DNA of 64,000 nt from Stramonita haemastoma (GCA_030674155.1 CM060327.1:19207855-19271854), one strand, 5' to 3'; shown: positions 34,141-47,234, counted from the stretch's first letter. Notes: generated from the letters alone by a model not told the origin. Numbers and translations: made by a program.

Positions 34141-34857
34141 GAGCATCTCAGCAGATAAATCTCACCAAGACCTGGGAGGAATATTGTTCTGGAAAACTGA
34201 TGGACAGTGAAAGCCTATGTTTTATGCTCCCAAATCCCTCATATTGACGGGGCAGGGATATTCCCTGATTGAAGATAAGCCATAGCTTCCATTCGTTTTG
34301 TGATGAATTAATACTGAACTGCTACGCATCATCATAGCCACAAATTACAACCCCCTTTTAGCCAGTATGAAGACAAAGTATTTGGATGAGCTTGATTCTT
34401 ATCTGCAATACTTCAGGATGAGAACCGTGCCATATTCATAAGGTGTCGCATATATTCCCGAAAAAAAGTGGTAACAATGAATACGCTCTCTCTGGTTTCT
34501 GGAGGTCAGAAAAGCGTTGACTGGCTATTCTATGACTGATTCAGTATGTAGACGAGCGTAAAAAAATATCTGGATGAAGGGCTTTGTTTGCAATTAATTG
34601 ATAATGTAATTCAAAAGAGACCAGAGGTCAAAATCTTCATAGATAGACCCAAACCTTAAACGACGCCGGGCACCCTGAAGTAACCTGACAGTTTTTGCCG
34701 CAGACATCCTGAACATGCTTTACACAGGACTTACAGATTACACTGCGTCAAGGACACTGGCAAGGAGTAATGCTTGTTGGCATGGACTGTTAGAAAAGAA
34801 AATGTAAAACAGTACAATATAGTATGTAAAACAGTACAATATACTATCTATTTATCT
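34140..34857. other. No gene seen; short direct repeat at 34800-34845
   Basis: GTAAAACAGTACAATATA occurs twice just beyond the end of the LINE remnant and may be its 3' tail. Confidence 0.45.
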
Positions 34858-35151
34858 GTCCTTAGTCTGGCGACCGTGGGGGCACCCCTGAAGACTTGAC
34901 AACCAGTTCCCTCCATTCCTCTCTCTGTTTTGCCTTTCTAAAAAATTTTGTTGTTCTGGGCCTGTCCATTCGCTGATGTCCTCCCATCTCTTCCTTGGTC
35001 TGCCTCTTTTCCCTCCTCCTTGGACAGTGCCTTGCAGTATTGTTTTTGCAAGTCCCTTTGATCTCGTGAAATGCCCGTACCATTTAAGTTTACGCTTCTT
35101 TACGATTGATAGAAGGTTTTCGTAGGGACCAATGGTTTTTACAACAGACAA
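34858..35151 (-). mobile_element. LINE ORF C-terminus remnant
   Basis: The minus strand reads TIGPYENLLSIVKKRKLKWY, then GHFTRSKGLAKTILQGTVQ, then GRPRKRWEDISEWTGPEQ. After a frameshift it reads FRKAKQREEWRELVVKSSG. It is the same conserved tail as at 86-429. It lacks one codon in WEDN(I) and has one frameshift. Confidence 0.85.
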
Positions 35152-35159
35152 AGGAGATA

Positions 35160-35475
35160 ATGCACCAGAGCCTCATCAGCCTTCCAGAACACTAAAATAC
35201 TCTTGGCACTGTACTAAAACGGGTTTCTTTGAGAGGATTTGTCACAAATATTTCTTTGTTGTCGACTTACAGCCAAAGTGGACCGAGATAATCCCACCCG
35301 ACAAAGACAGTTCAGTTAGCAGAGGCTGAATGTCTTCTGACGCCTGCGGTCATTGTTTATGACTTTGGCCTGCAGAGTAGAACAAAAGACTTTGCTGAAA
35401 TTTCACAGATCCATAACAAGTTACAGCAATACACCAAAGCAACAGTGAAGAAAAGGAGGTAACAAACAGTAAAGA

Positions 35476-35514
<39 letters not shown>

Positions 35515-36690
35515 AGACGATATTTATACTGTGAATTCGAACTATGATATTCATCCATAGGGAATTCCCGTTACCTGAACTCCCGAGGGGCATGAAACTC
35601 AGAAGAAGACCCAGAGCATTCTCTTCTACATACTACATGCTATACTGATGCTGGAAAATTCCAAGCATCCGATGTTCATCGGGAGAAACAACAGAAATCA
35701 GACTTAGACAATTGGTACCATGCTGACTCTGTACCATTCTGATACCTCGGCAAAAGATGTGGGTGGAGATCTATGAAAGATAAAAAGCTCAAGCGAATAG
35801 AAAGTCATTATCTGCTAGACAGATCACTGACATGCGGTAGGAACAGTAGCTGGAACCAGAACTAGGAAGAAGCGATGTCGCCATAGCGCAAACCACAAAA
35901 ATAAGCAACCCTAGTCGATATAGAACAACCTGCTGAGACACATGTCAGAGCCACAGTCACACTGTCCCCAAAACAAGAGATATTTTTTATCTCCTGATCC
36001 GTCTTAGCAAATGAATTTCAGAGGACCCTATCCTATCATTAAAATAAAATTGCACAAAAATTTTAATCCGCTATAGTGTCAAAATCAACTCTAACTTCCA
36101 CTGTCAATTTGCGCAGGGTTCTATCATATATTTGTTTTGACATATGTAGGTAAATAAGTCTTTGTAACTTTCTATTTTAGTCAGCCACACTAATGGAACA
36201 CGTGTCCAGCATTAAGACACTTCCAGATAAGATTATTCGATAATTTTTTTGGTTTTTTATGCACTTGATTTCTAGCACATGTTCATGCTGGTGAGGAAAA
36301 CAATTATGGATCTTTAACCCTGTTTGTTACATCTGTAGACCTTCTCCATTTTATATTAATAATACAGCTTGTAAACTCACACTAAGCCATATTTAGAACT
36401 GTGGAACACGGTGGCAAAATAGGAAAGCAGCGTCGTGCAATAGGCGAGAGTGATAGAAAAAATACAGAAGAAAATATACAACACTGAAAACAGCGCTGGA
36501 AAGCTGACCATTTGGCTATCAATAGCACGTCTTTGTGTGGGAAGATAAGTTAGCTGTAGGAGAAAACAAAACAAAACTGAAGGACAAATGTGTGTGTGTG
36601 TCTGTGTCTGTGTCTGTGTTTGTCTGTGTGTCTGTGTCAGTGTGAATGTGTGTGTCTGTGTTATGGTGCTGCCTGAGTCAGTGTCAGCCT
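35160..36690. other. No gene seen
   Basis: Contains a poly(A) run at 35480-35512 and (TG)(TC)-rich text at 36590-36660. No domain or array recognised. Confidence 0.5.
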
Positions 36691-37560
36691 CCCCCCCTCC
36701 TCCCCCCTAAAAATGCTTGTTGCTGCCTGTAGGTTGTATTTTTTTCTCTGTGGTACAGCCTGTGTGCCATATTTTGTTTGTAGAACTGTTTGCTGCTAAC
36801 AGTACCAGAATGCTAGAATTGTTCGCATTGTTTGTTTGCTGGTTTGTTGGTTGGTTTTTCTTTTTCCGGGGGGGGGGGGGGTGTCTTGTCTTCATCTCAA
36901 GGGTCTTAAACGTTGACTTTGTACCCTTTTTATGAAGTCTACTTTTGATATATGTTTTGTGCTTACCAAATGCCGTTTCCCCCCCCCCCCTCTCTTCTAA
37001 AGAGTGTTTGGCACTGCCTGCGTACTTTAAAGTATTTGGCGTTGTTTTGTCTGTGTGCCATTTTAACGTGTAAAAAACACACCAGACTTTGCTGCTGTTT
37101 GTGTGCCATTATTTCCTTCTAAAAAGTCTTTGGAGCTGCATGTGTGTCAGTATCTTTCTTCCAATAGTGTTTACCACTGCTTTGTGTGTACACATGTGTG
37201 TGATTTCATGTTTTGGTCTTTCATTCATTTTTAATGTCTTTGGCGCTATAGTGCAGTGTATTCTTAAATGTTTTGCGTACATGTGTGCCAGTGTGCATTT
37301 TCTTTAAATGTCTTTGGCGCTACATGTGTGCCAGTGTGCATTTTCTTTTAAATGTCTTTGGCGCTATAAAGTGCCAGTATGTATTTTCTTTGAAATGTTT
37401 GACGTACATCTGTGCCAGTATTTATTTTCTTTGAAATGTGTTTGACGTACAGGTGTGTCAGTATTTTTTCCAGAAATATTTGTCACTGCTTTTGTCGCTG
37501 CTTGTGTTTAATGTGTTTATTCTTTAAAAGTCTCAACACTGATGTGTTTCAGGTTTTTTT
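36690..37560 (+). repeat. Long degenerate array, part 1 (TTTGGC-CTG...GTGTGCCAGT)
   Basis: Words such as AAATGTCTTTGGCGCTACATG and GTGTGCCAGTGTGCATTTTC recur every 45-60 bp, best seen at 37230-37450. The unit contains a dyad (TTTGGCAC...GTGCCA). Confidence 0.7.
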
Positions 37561-37844
37561 TTCGTTAAAAAATCTTTGACGCTTTGCCGCATATCCGTAC
37601 TTTTTATATATTTTTTTAATAGAAAAAATTTTGGTAAGGGATTTGTGAAATTTTTCGTGTATAATCTGTTTGGTTCTGTTCGAGAACAATGTGTATTTTG
37701 TTTTTCCTTTAAAAAGAGATACTCCCCTGCAACATTTTCCTCGTGAAAACAACAAAAACAACAAACTCTTTAGTCCAGTTATGTTTTTCTTCAGAAGAAT
37801 GTCAGGTGCTGCACGTGTGTTAGTCTTTTCTTTCTTTTGTTCTT

Positions 37845-37845
<1 letters not shown>

Positions 37846-37891
<46 letters not shown>

Positions 37892-37962
37892 TGAGAGATG
37901 AGAGAGATAGAGAGATGAGAGAGAGAGAGATAGATAGATAATTAGATAGATAGATAGATAGA
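37846..37962. repeat. (AT)n, (GA)n, (GATA)n
   Basis: AT to 37875, GA-rich text, GATA at 37930-37966. Confidence 0.95.
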
Positions 37963-38199
37963 TAGTCACACACCTTTAAAAGTGTGGTAATGCTTATTGC
38001 AATTTTTTCGTTTTTCAGAATGTGACTGGAACGGCTTTTTGCCAACTTTTCTGTAAAAATTATTGAAGAATACAATGCAATACAATACGGTACAATACAA
38101 CACAAGATAGTGCAATATGAAATTATATGGCAATGCCTTTATGCTAAATCTTTCCCCTCACAAATCTGTTTTGCAGTGTCGGTGTATCATGTGTTCTCA

Positions 38200-39580
38200 G
38201 TGATTGTGCTATTTATATGCCATGGATTGTTTTCTCTAAAAGGAATGGTGCCACACTCCTGAGCTAATTTTCCTTCTGAAATAATTGACATTGCCCCGCT
38301 TTGGTAACTTGATTTCTCCCTCAGAACTGACCAAGACTGTCTGCCTTTGCTGATTTTCCCGCTCAAAAATGACTGGCACTGCTCTTATGCGCTAATTTCC
38401 CAACTAAAGCCAGAAAAGGTTAACACGGCCCTTGTGTGCACATTTTCTGTCTCAGGATGATTTATACTGCCCTTCTGTGCAAATTTTCCTCTAAAAATGA
38501 TGGACTCTGCCCTTATGTGAAAGTTCTCCCTCTCAAAAATGAGGAACTTCTGTGCAAATTTTCCCACTAAAGAATAATTGACATGGCCTTTCTGTGCTAA
38601 TCTTTATTCTTACAAAGATTGATACTTCCTTATGGGTAAATTTTCCTTCTAAAGAACGATTGACACCCTCTCTGTGTAAATCGTTATTCTCACTATGATT
38701 GATACTTCCTTATGTGCAAGTTTTCCCTCTAAAAAAAGGATTGACATGGCGTCTCTGTGCAAATCTTTATTCTCACAATGATTGATACTGCATAATAATG
38801 TGCATATTTCCCATCTGAAAAATGATGACACTACCCCTCTGTGCCGATTTTCCCTCCAAAAATTATTGACACCGACGTTCTTTGCTGATTTCCTCTTCTA
38901 AAGTGATTGGCAATGTTCTTCTGTGCTAATTTTTTGTTTCACTAATATGGACATGTGCTTCCTTGCTGTGTTAATTACCCCCCCCCCCCCCTGTGTTACT
39001 TAGCCCTTCACTTCAAATTTAATACTGCCCTCCTGTACTATAATTCTCCCTGCCTCCCCCCCCCCCCCAATTCTCTGTGTCCCCCCGAATGCATTGAGGC
39101 TGCCTTCTGTGCAAATTTTCTCCCTCAGAGAAGATTGACACTGCTCTTCTTTGCGAATTTTTCCCCACTGCCCCCCTTCTCCTATAAGGGATTGGTGCTG
39201 TACAAATTTGCAATTTTCTCCGCAACAGCGATTGATATTGCCCTACTGTGCTAAGTTTTCAGTTATTCTGTCGTGCTAATTTGTTGCTCTCAGAATGATC
39301 GTTCTGGCCTCTGTGCAAACTTTTCCCAGCAAAGAAATCCGTGATGCCACACTGCGCTGATTTCCCCTCAAAAGAGATTGGCGTTGCTCTACCGTGCTAA
39401 CTTTTACCGCTCAAAGGGATTGGTGACGCACTTCTGAGCAAACTTTTCCCTTTCCAAGTGTCTGTTGCTACCCTCCTGTGCTGAGATTTCCCTGAAAAGT
39501 GAATGGCGCTGCTGTACTGTGCTATCATCTTCTGTGTAAACATTTTGCTTCAGAGTTTCTGTTTCTGTTCATCTATGCTA
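38200..39580 (+). repeat. Long degenerate array, part 2 (TTGACACTGCCCTTCTGTGCAA)
   Basis: Recurrent TGATTGACACTGCC, CTTCTGTGCAAATTTTCCC and TCTAAAAATGA words every 50-60 bp. It is a related subtype of the part 1 and part 3 unit. Confidence 0.75.
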
Positions 39581-39582
39581 GT

Positions 39583-39785
39583 CCTTGGATGAGACTATAA
39601 GCAGAGGTCCTGTAAGTGAACAGACGCAGAACATCTTGTGAACATGTTAAAACCAGTTCCCTTTAGAAGACTTGGCCATGTGTAATGTGGGAACAGATGA
39701 TGAAATGTACAAAACTGCATACACAAGGAGACTGGGTGTATAAAAGACGAGTGCCTATTCATTATCTTGAAAATGAATTTAAAAG
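39583..39785 (+). mobile_element. SINE family B, 3' two-thirds, inside the array
   Basis: Reads GATGAGACTATAAGCAGAGG, CGCAGAACATCTTGTGAACA, TGGGAACAGATGATGAAATG, GAGACTGGGTGTATAAAAGA. Confidence 0.8.
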
Positions 39786-40499
39786 TATACCCCTCAAAAG
39801 CGAATGGTGTTGTCCTTCTGTGCTTTCCTTTCCTTCTCATGGTAATTGGTTTAAACAACATTGGATTCAGAAAGTCATACGTAATTATTCACATGTACAG
39901 AAGAGCATCAACAAGCCAAAAGTGATTGGTACTGTACAACTGTGCAAACATTTCCCCTGAAATGAATTTGGCGTTGTTCCATTGTGCCAGTTTGCTTCCC
40001 ACAAACGTGACTGACGTTGCTTCTGTGCTTTTTTATGGTGATGGTTGTGGGGATAAGCTTGTATTCCATTTATTGCAAAAAAGACCCCCACCCCACCCCC
40101 AAAACCCTAAACAAACAAACACAAAAAAACAAACCAAAAAACACCACAAAACCCCATCCTTTGCACTGCCAGATATATTTTCAGTGTGTGACATTTTATG
40201 CCATACAATTTCAGTCAGAAATGTTTGCACCAATCTGTATAACTTTTTTTGGTAGGTAGGGTATTATGATTTTTCTCTCTTCACAGTCCTTATCAGCACT
40301 TACAATCGTGCTGCCCTTTCTTTGTTTGTTTTTTTTGTTCTCCAAAAATGTTTGTCAGTGCCTGTGTGCCAAGGTTTACTTGCTTGTTTGTTTTTACTTT
40401 AATATTGGTTTTACTTTTTTTAATGCCCTGTGTACAGGTTTGTTTAAAACTGAAAGTACTTAGTCATTTGTTAAGTGGTATATCGTGCTCCCAGTTGAC

Positions 40500-40640
40500 T
40501 AACAAGCCTCTGTTGTTCCTGCTCACGAGTTTTAAAAAACTAAACTCTAAGGCAAGCAGATATTACCGTTTGCATTTCCATCATCTTGTGGAATGCGCTG
40601 CTCAATGATGTCGAAGAAATTAGCCTAACATTACAAACTC
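40500..40640 (+). mobile_element. Possible LINE ORF2 end fragment
   Basis: SFKKLNSKASRYYRLHFH, then in a shifted frame ILWNALLNDVEEISLTLQ, resembles the end of CR1-type ORF2 proteins (FFPR---WN-LP--V). Short and frameshifted. Confidence 0.3.
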
Positions 40641-40714
40641 TTTCCAAACTCACCGGAAACCCCTTTTAGTTCCGACCCAATAGTTATGAATCCGTGTGTG
40701 CACATCTAATTCGT

Positions 40715-40762
40715 GCGCGCGCGCGTGTGTGTGTGTGTGTGTGTGTGGGGGGGGGGGGGGTA
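40715..40762. repeat. (GC)n, (GT)n and poly(G)
   Basis: Alternating GC, then GT, then G-run to 40760. Confidence 0.9.
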
Positions 40763-41042
40763 GGTAGGAGGTGGAGGGCGGGGTGTTGTTCGTCTCCTTC
40801 TCTTCTTCTTTCTTTCTTCTTCTTCTTCTCTTTCTTCTTCTACTTCTTTCTTCTTCGTTCAGTTTACTTCCCTTCTCTTCTATCACTAAAAGGGGTTTTA
40901 GACCCCTCAAAAATGTGTATGCGTGCGCGCATGTGTGCGTGTGTGCATGCATGCGCGCGTGCTTGCTTGCTTTAGTTTCCTTCTCGTCTAGTGCCACAAT
41001 CACATCCCTGGATTTGAAGATTTGCAGGTGCTCCACAAATTG

Positions 41043-41142
41043 CATATTCGTTCGTTCGTTCGTTCGTTCGTTCGTTCGTTCGTTCGTTCGTTCGTTCGTT
41101 CGTTCGTTCGTTTCGTTCGTTCGTTCGTTCATTCATTCATTT
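41043..41142. repeat. (GTTC)n tetranucleotide repeat
   Basis: About 22 GTTC units, then ATTC units. Confidence 0.97.
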
Positions 41143-41502
41143 CATTCACTTCTCTGTTTCCAAAAAACATTCGCCACTACCTGCACGTGTGCTAGTTTTC
41201 CCTTCCAAAGAATACCGCTGTGCTGCTCTGTTTTTCTTTCGAAAGAGTTCAACCCTGTTGCTGTGCTAGTAGGGTTTTTTTTCTTCTTCGAAAAAATGTC
41301 CGTCACTGTCTCTGTGCCCCCCTACCCCCAAAACCCCATCAACCCCCTCCATCCCTAATGTTGGGCGCTCTCTGTGTGCCATAGATTTTTGCAAAAAAAG
41401 GGGGGGGGGGGGGGGAGTTGAAGGAGTAGCGTTGTTTGGGGGGGGGGGGGTAGTTGTTATTTTGTTTTGATTTTTTTTCTTTTTTGCACTCAGTGTACCA
41501 GT

Positions 41503-41505
<3 letters not shown>

Positions 41506-41597
<92 letters not shown>
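41506..41597. repeat. (TC)n microsatellite
   Basis: Uninterrupted TC. Confidence 0.98.
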
Positions 41598-41599
<2 letters not shown>

Positions 41600-41784
41600 A
41601 AATGTCAGATGGTTGGTGTTGCCTGTGTGCATTAAAAATAAAAACAAAACAAAAAAGCAAACAAATAAGCAGAAACGTTTGACACTGGTGTTGTGACTGT
41701 TTCTCCTCTGAAAATGTCAGGCGCAGGTGGAATGTGGAAAGCTTCCCTTTCCTCCCTCCTCTCCCCCCCCCTTCCCCCAAAACA

Positions 41785-41910
41785 CACACACCACACACAC
41801 ACACACACACCACACACCACACACACACACACAACACACACACACACTCACACACTCACACACACACACACACACCACACACACACAACACACACACACA
41901 CACACAACGA
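41785..41910. repeat. Imperfect (CA)n
   Basis: CA with AC-ACC interruptions. Confidence 0.97.
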
Positions 41911-43454
41911 TTCCTCCTCTCTCCCAATATTTGCAGTTGGTGGTTAGCAGTTTGTTTTTTCAAAAATAAATTTGGGGCACCGTCGATAAAAGCAGTTTGT
42001 TTTCTTCTTCTTCTTCCCCTCTCCCCCCCCCCCCCCTTTCACCTCCCTTGCCCTGTCAATCAAATGTCTAACCTTGGCGATCCGGCAGATTGTTATTCTC
42101 TGACAGTGTTTGGCAGTGGCAATATGGCAGTTTTTCAATTCAAAGAATGTTTGCCACTGGCACTGTGCCAAGGGAAGTCTTTTTTCTGTAAAAGAAAAAG
42201 TCAGTATCTGTTATGGAGGGTTTTTTTTCACTCAACGTTTTGGTGCTGTGTTTCTTTTTTCAGTATCTGAAAAATATTATTTATTTTATTTTCCAGATAG
42301 GTATACAACTGTATAGAGGTGTTTTTTTTTCTATAACATAGTGTAGTTCTAGTGATTTGATGTAGTTTTTCGTCCTAAAATTTTGGATGCTGTATGCTTT
42401 TTTGTGTGTAAAAACTATGCCAGATAGAAGTGTATTGATAGTTTTCTTTCTTTTTCTCCCAAAAGGTTTGGTACAGTATGTCTGCCAGGTTTGTTTTTTT
42501 TTTTTTTCTCTCTCTCTCCTAAAATGTAAAGCACCAATGACGTGGCATGTGTTCAAGGGAAATGGCTGTCACTGATGCTAGGCAGTTTTTTTCCCCAACA
42601 TCAAGATATATGTGCCACGTTTTCTTTCATCCTTTTTTTTTCTCTTCCCACCTCTTCCCTACCTATACTCCTACCCCTCCACCCTTTGCAAAAAAAAAAA
42701 AGGAAATAATAATAATCAGCAGTAGTGACGTGGCAGTTTTTAATTAAAATGTTTGGCGCTGGATGTAGTCATTTTTCCTTGACAGTGTCTTGGCACTGAA
42801 TGTGTGCTATCATTTTTTTTCCTTCTCTCGGTTCCAAAATGGTGAGCTCTGGCCGGGTCTTGTGACGTGGCAGTTTTTTCATTGACAGTTTTGGCATTGG
42901 TAGTAGACATTTCCCCCCTTCCCTTCAAAATGTTTGGTGCTGAGTGTGTGCCAGTTTTTTTCATTTCTTTTTTTTTTCTACCCACAAAAATGTTTGGCAC
43001 AGGGCGGTGTGGCAGTGTGGTGGCGATCTTTGGGCCAGTGATAAAGACAGGGGGGAGGAAGAGGAGGAGGTGGGGGAAGGATCACCCCTCACCCCCCTCC
43101 TAACCCCCCTCACCCTCATCCTCCCACCCCCCTCCCTCCCACCCCTCCCCAACTTGAGGCCGCAGCTCCCCGCTATTCACTCTTCATCGATCTCTCCTGC
43201 CTCCTGTTCCCATAGCAACAGTTGCTGGCACTGAAAGCAACTTGTCTTGTAGAAAAGCTTTATGTCTGTATGAGCAGGAGAGACGGTGAGAAAAGGAGAC
43301 GAGGGAAAGAGGGTGGAGGTGTATGGAAGGATGGAGGTGGAGGGGGGGGGGGGTTAGAGGTGGGGGTGGGGGGTAGGGACACGGAAGGAGAGAATAAGAA
43401 AGTGACAGAGAGGTACAGGGTGTGAATGACTGGGTGGGTGAATAAGTGCAGTAA

Positions 43455-43470
43455 GAGAGAGAGAGACAGA

Positions 43471-43501
<31 letters not shown>

Positions 43502-43545
43502 GGGGGGGGGGGGGGGCAAAGACAGACAGACAAACAGACAGACAT
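43455..43545. repeat. (GA)n, poly(G), (GACA)n
   Basis: GA to 43500, G-run to 43516, GACA-like text to 43543. Confidence 0.95.
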
Positions 43546-43864
43546 ACAGGGGTCAGAGTTCGTTTCGGAAGGGGTAACAGGGAGAGGTAGTGAAGGATCA
43601 GTAACAGTGGTATTGAGTAGTTGGTTTGATCCGGTTTCGTCTCTTGAGCTGTGTGTTTTTCTCAGAGTTAAGTTGTAAAGAAAATAGCAAACCAGGGAGA
43701 GTAGAGGAGACGAGATCGAAGTGGAGGGGGGGGGGGGGGGGTTGGGGGGGTTGGAGTGGGAGCAAAGCTACGAAGAAGGGGGTAGGTGGGGTGGGGTGAG
43801 ATGGTGGTAGAGAAATGCTTTGGGTACGTTTTGAATAGTATGGGGTACGAGGATTGGGAAGGGT

Positions 43865-43865
<1 letters not shown>

Positions 43866-43932
<67 letters not shown>
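43866..43932. repeat. (GA)n microsatellite
   Basis: GA with one GGA break. Confidence 0.97.
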
Positions 43933-43934
<2 letters not shown>

Positions 43935-43979
43935 ACAAAGACATGACGTACATGGGGGGAATGATGTGATGGGGAGGAT

Positions 43980-45390
43980 GCCAAAAGATGAGGGGAACAG
44001 GGGATGGTGGGGGGTATGAAGGTGTGTAGAATGTAATGAGTGGTGGTGGCGATGGTGGTGGTGGTGAAGGGGATGGTGAGGATGGAGGTGGTGGTGGTGG
44101 TGCTTAGGGGATGAATGGAGGCGAGAAGACGTGGACGTCAGAATAGCGCGAGAGGAAGCAGAGGAGAGGTGGGGGGAAGCGGGGTGGGTGGGGGGTGGGG
44201 GAGTTGAAGAGGCAACCATAGAAAGATACAGGGTAGGGGGAATTAGGGAAAGAATAGAGGCGGTGGGGAAGTAAGTAGTGAAATTGGGGGGGGGGTGCGG
44301 TGATATAGGGGTGTTAGGGATGGTGGTGATATAAGAGATGTTGGGGATATAATGATATAGGGATATCGGTGTTGGGGATATGATGATAAGGGGTATGTTG
44401 GGGTGTGGTAGTGATTAGAGGGTGGTTGTGTTTGTTATGTAAGGGGTATGGTGATATAGAGGTGTTAGGGTAGTGATATAATCTGGGGTATAATATATAG
44501 AGATGTTGGGGATGTAATGATATAGGGTTTCAGTGTTGGGGATATAATAATATGGGGTGTTGGATGGGTAGTGATAGAGGGGTGTTAGAGAGGTAGTGAT
44601 AAAGGGGTGCTGGGGATATAAGGATATGAGGGAGTTGATAACATATTGATATAGGGGTGTTGGAGGGTGTGATATAGGGGTGTTGGAGAGGTTGTGATAT
44701 AGGGGGGGTGTACAGGTAGTGATATAGGGGTGTTGGAGAGGTAGTGATATAGGGGTGGTGGAGAGGTAGTGATATGGGGATGTTGGGTCGGTGATGACAC
44801 ATAGCTGTTGCAGATATGATAATAAAGGTGTTTTTGGATAATGTGATGTAGGGGCGTTGGGAAGGTGGTGACATACATATTTGGATATAGTGGTGTAGGG
44901 GTGTTGGTGAGGGAGTTATATAATGATATTGGGGAGGTAGTGATATAGGGGTGTTGGGGATGTAAAGATATAGTCCTGAGTGTTTTAAATAAGACGATAT
45001 ATATGATGTAGGTAATATAATGTTATAGGGGTGTTAGTGATGCAATACCATATGGGTGTTGGGGATATAAAGATACAGGGATGTTAGTGATACATTGATA
45101 TAGGGATTTTGAAGTAAAGGGGTGCCGGAAATATAATGCTATACGGGAGTTGGGGATATAAAAGTATAGGCGTGCTGGTGATAATTATAATGATACATGG
45201 GTGTTGGGGATTATAGCGATAGTTGGGTGTTGGGGAACAAAGTGATACAGGTGTTTGGAAGAGGTAATTAAAGAGAAACATATAGCGGTATTGGGAAGGG
45301 AGTAATACAGGGGTATAAGGAAGATGATGATATATCAGGGTTAGGTAAGTAGTGAAGAGACAGGTGTAAGGCGAGGTAGAGTCAAGTCAG
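43980..45390 (+). repeat. G-rich minisatellite (GATATAGGGGTGTTGGGGAT)
   Basis: A unit of about 28-35 bp built from GTAGTGATATAGGGGTGTTG, best preserved at 44640-44790. Many units carry GGGG twice. Confidence 0.85.
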
Positions 45391-45539
45391 GTCAAGTAAT
45401 CTATAGAACCAGGCCATCGGCCCGGGACAGAGGAGGCACAGAAGGAAAATAACGAGTTGATGTCGAAGAAATAGTGAAGGAAAATAAAGGATGTTCAGAG
45501 GATAGTGAGACAATGATGACAGTGGTGTCGGTGTAGAAG

Positions 45540-46230
45540 AGAAAAGAATAATACCGGGTTATTGGGTAGATAATAAGGGAATGATGAGGTGGTTTTGGGT
45601 AGGTAGTGGGAGAAGGGTATAGGGATTTGGGTAGATGATGAGAAAAAGATATATTGCGTTTTGGGGTAGTTAGTGAGAGAGAGAGACATTGGAGTATTTG
45701 GGAAAGTAATGAGGGCAAGAAATAGGGGTATTTGGGTAAGTGATGAGTGTAAGGTATAGGAGTATTTTGGGTAAGTAATGTGTAAGGTATAGGAGTATTT
45801 TGGGTAAGTAATGAGTGTAAGGTATAGGAGTATTTGGGTAAGTAGTGAGTGTAAGGTATAGGAGTATTTGGGTAAGTAATGTAAGGTGTAGGAGTATTTG
45901 GGTAAGTCATGGGAGTAAGGTTTAGGAGTATTTGGGTAAGTAATGAAAGTTATAGGAGTATTTGTGTAGATAATAAGGGCAAGATTTAGGGGGGTTTGTG
46001 TGAGTAACGAGGGAAAGATATAGGGGTATTTGTGTAGGGAATGCGGGCAAGATAATGATAGGGGTATTTGTGTAGGTAACAAGGGCAAGATAATTATAGG
46101 GGTATTTGAGTAGGCAATGAGGGAATGGTATAGGGGTATTTGTGTAGGGAATGCGGGCAAGATATGGGGGTATTTGGGTAGGCAATGGGGAAAAGGTTTA
46201 GGGTAAAGGAGAGGTAATGAAGGAACAGTT
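45540..46230 (+). repeat. ~34-bp minisatellite (GGAGTATTTGGGTAAGTAAT)
   Basis: The unit is GGAGTATTTGGGTAAGTAAT followed by GAGTGTAAGGTATA, best at 45730-45960. A second subtype (GGGGTATTTGTGTAG) follows to 46190. Confidence 0.88.
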
Positions 46231-46654
46231 TTGGAGGGTAGTGAAGGAAAAAAGATACGGGCGCTGGGAGAGTGACCTAAAGACACAGTAATCGCGGAAA
46301 AATATAGGTTGCTGGTGAGGAAATGAAGAAAATATATAGAAGGTAGGTAGGTAGGTATAGGAGGAAGTAAAGCAAAAAATATAATGTATTAAAGAAATAA
46401 TGAACGAAAGATGTAAGGCGTTGATAATGTAATAAGTGGGAAATAAAGGACGTTTTCAGGAAATACAAATGATGGTGGTAAGGGAAATCTTTCAGGTTCT
46501 GGATGATAGTGAAGCAAAGATACAGGATACGGTAGAGACATGAGAAAGAAAATCTTCCGTCGAAGAGTAAACCAGTTATGGTTGGTGGCATATATGCCAC
46601 AAACATACCTAACATACAGTCTGCAAACTGGGAAGGGATGGTTTTGGCCAGGTT

Positions 46655-47070
46655 CTTTTCTTTCTTTTCGTTCCTTGGCTAGAGCTCCAAGGTTCACTGA
46701 TAGTGAAATTTTGTGTATGCAGCCGTTTTTACCCACTGTGAAAGTAGCAGCATTCATACTTCGTTTATGGTGTCTAAGCACGACACCAATGTGCATGCGA
46801 TTTTTAAATCAATATTGTCATCCGTTTCTATCAAACGCAATGGTCTACTTTTCCAAAAAGCAGAACGGGCTTAACATATGCACAAGATCTTCTGCGATCG
46901 TTTACTCTCTGGACCTCGGTTTATAGTCTCATCTGCAGAGTTTTCGAGGGAGTGGAGCTGGCACTGATGTTAACTCCAGGGCAAAAATCTCCTTGAACGG
47001 ATAAGGTTATGGCTCGAACTTGGGCCGTCAATGTAACGTAACTCTCTAGCCACTAGGCTACCCCGCCCCC
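46655..47070 (-). mobile_element. SINE family B, full length with alternative tail
   Basis: On the minus strand the head has A box TAGCCTAGTGG and a B box AGTTCGAGCC. Core ACTATAAACCGAGGTCCAGA, then CAGAAGATCTTGTGCATATG, AACGGATGACAATATTG, GGTAAAAACGGCTGCATAC, GAGCTCTAGCCAAGGAAC. Confidence 0.88.
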
Positions 47071-47234
47071 TGTCAGGTTCAACTTGCCCTAAGTCACACT
47101 GCCTGATTTCAGAGCAGTTACCCAAGGACTTTTTAAATAAGGAGTTAAAGGACAAGAAATCACGAGGAGGAAGAAGAGAAAGAGAAATAGACAGAAGTGT
47201 TTGGGGGTACTAAAAGGAAAAAAATAAACAGGCT

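Larger units (their letters stand above)
41150..43020 (+). repeat. Long degenerate array, part 3 (AATGTTTGGC-CTG)
   Basis: AAAATGTTTGGC(A/G)C(T/A)G occurs repeatedly (for example 42749, 42927, 42988), together with GTGTGCCA and CTGTGCCA words and T-rich spacers. C-runs, G-runs and microsatellites interrupt the array. Confidence 0.65.

Noticed and set aside
41043..41142. (SFVR)n / (NERT)n peptide repeats
   Set aside because: Translation of a GTTC tetranucleotide microsatellite.
44280..45390. Telomere-like G-rich repeat
   Set aside because: The unit is ~30 bp and mixed (GATATAGGGGTGTTGGGG), not a TTAGGG-type hexamer.
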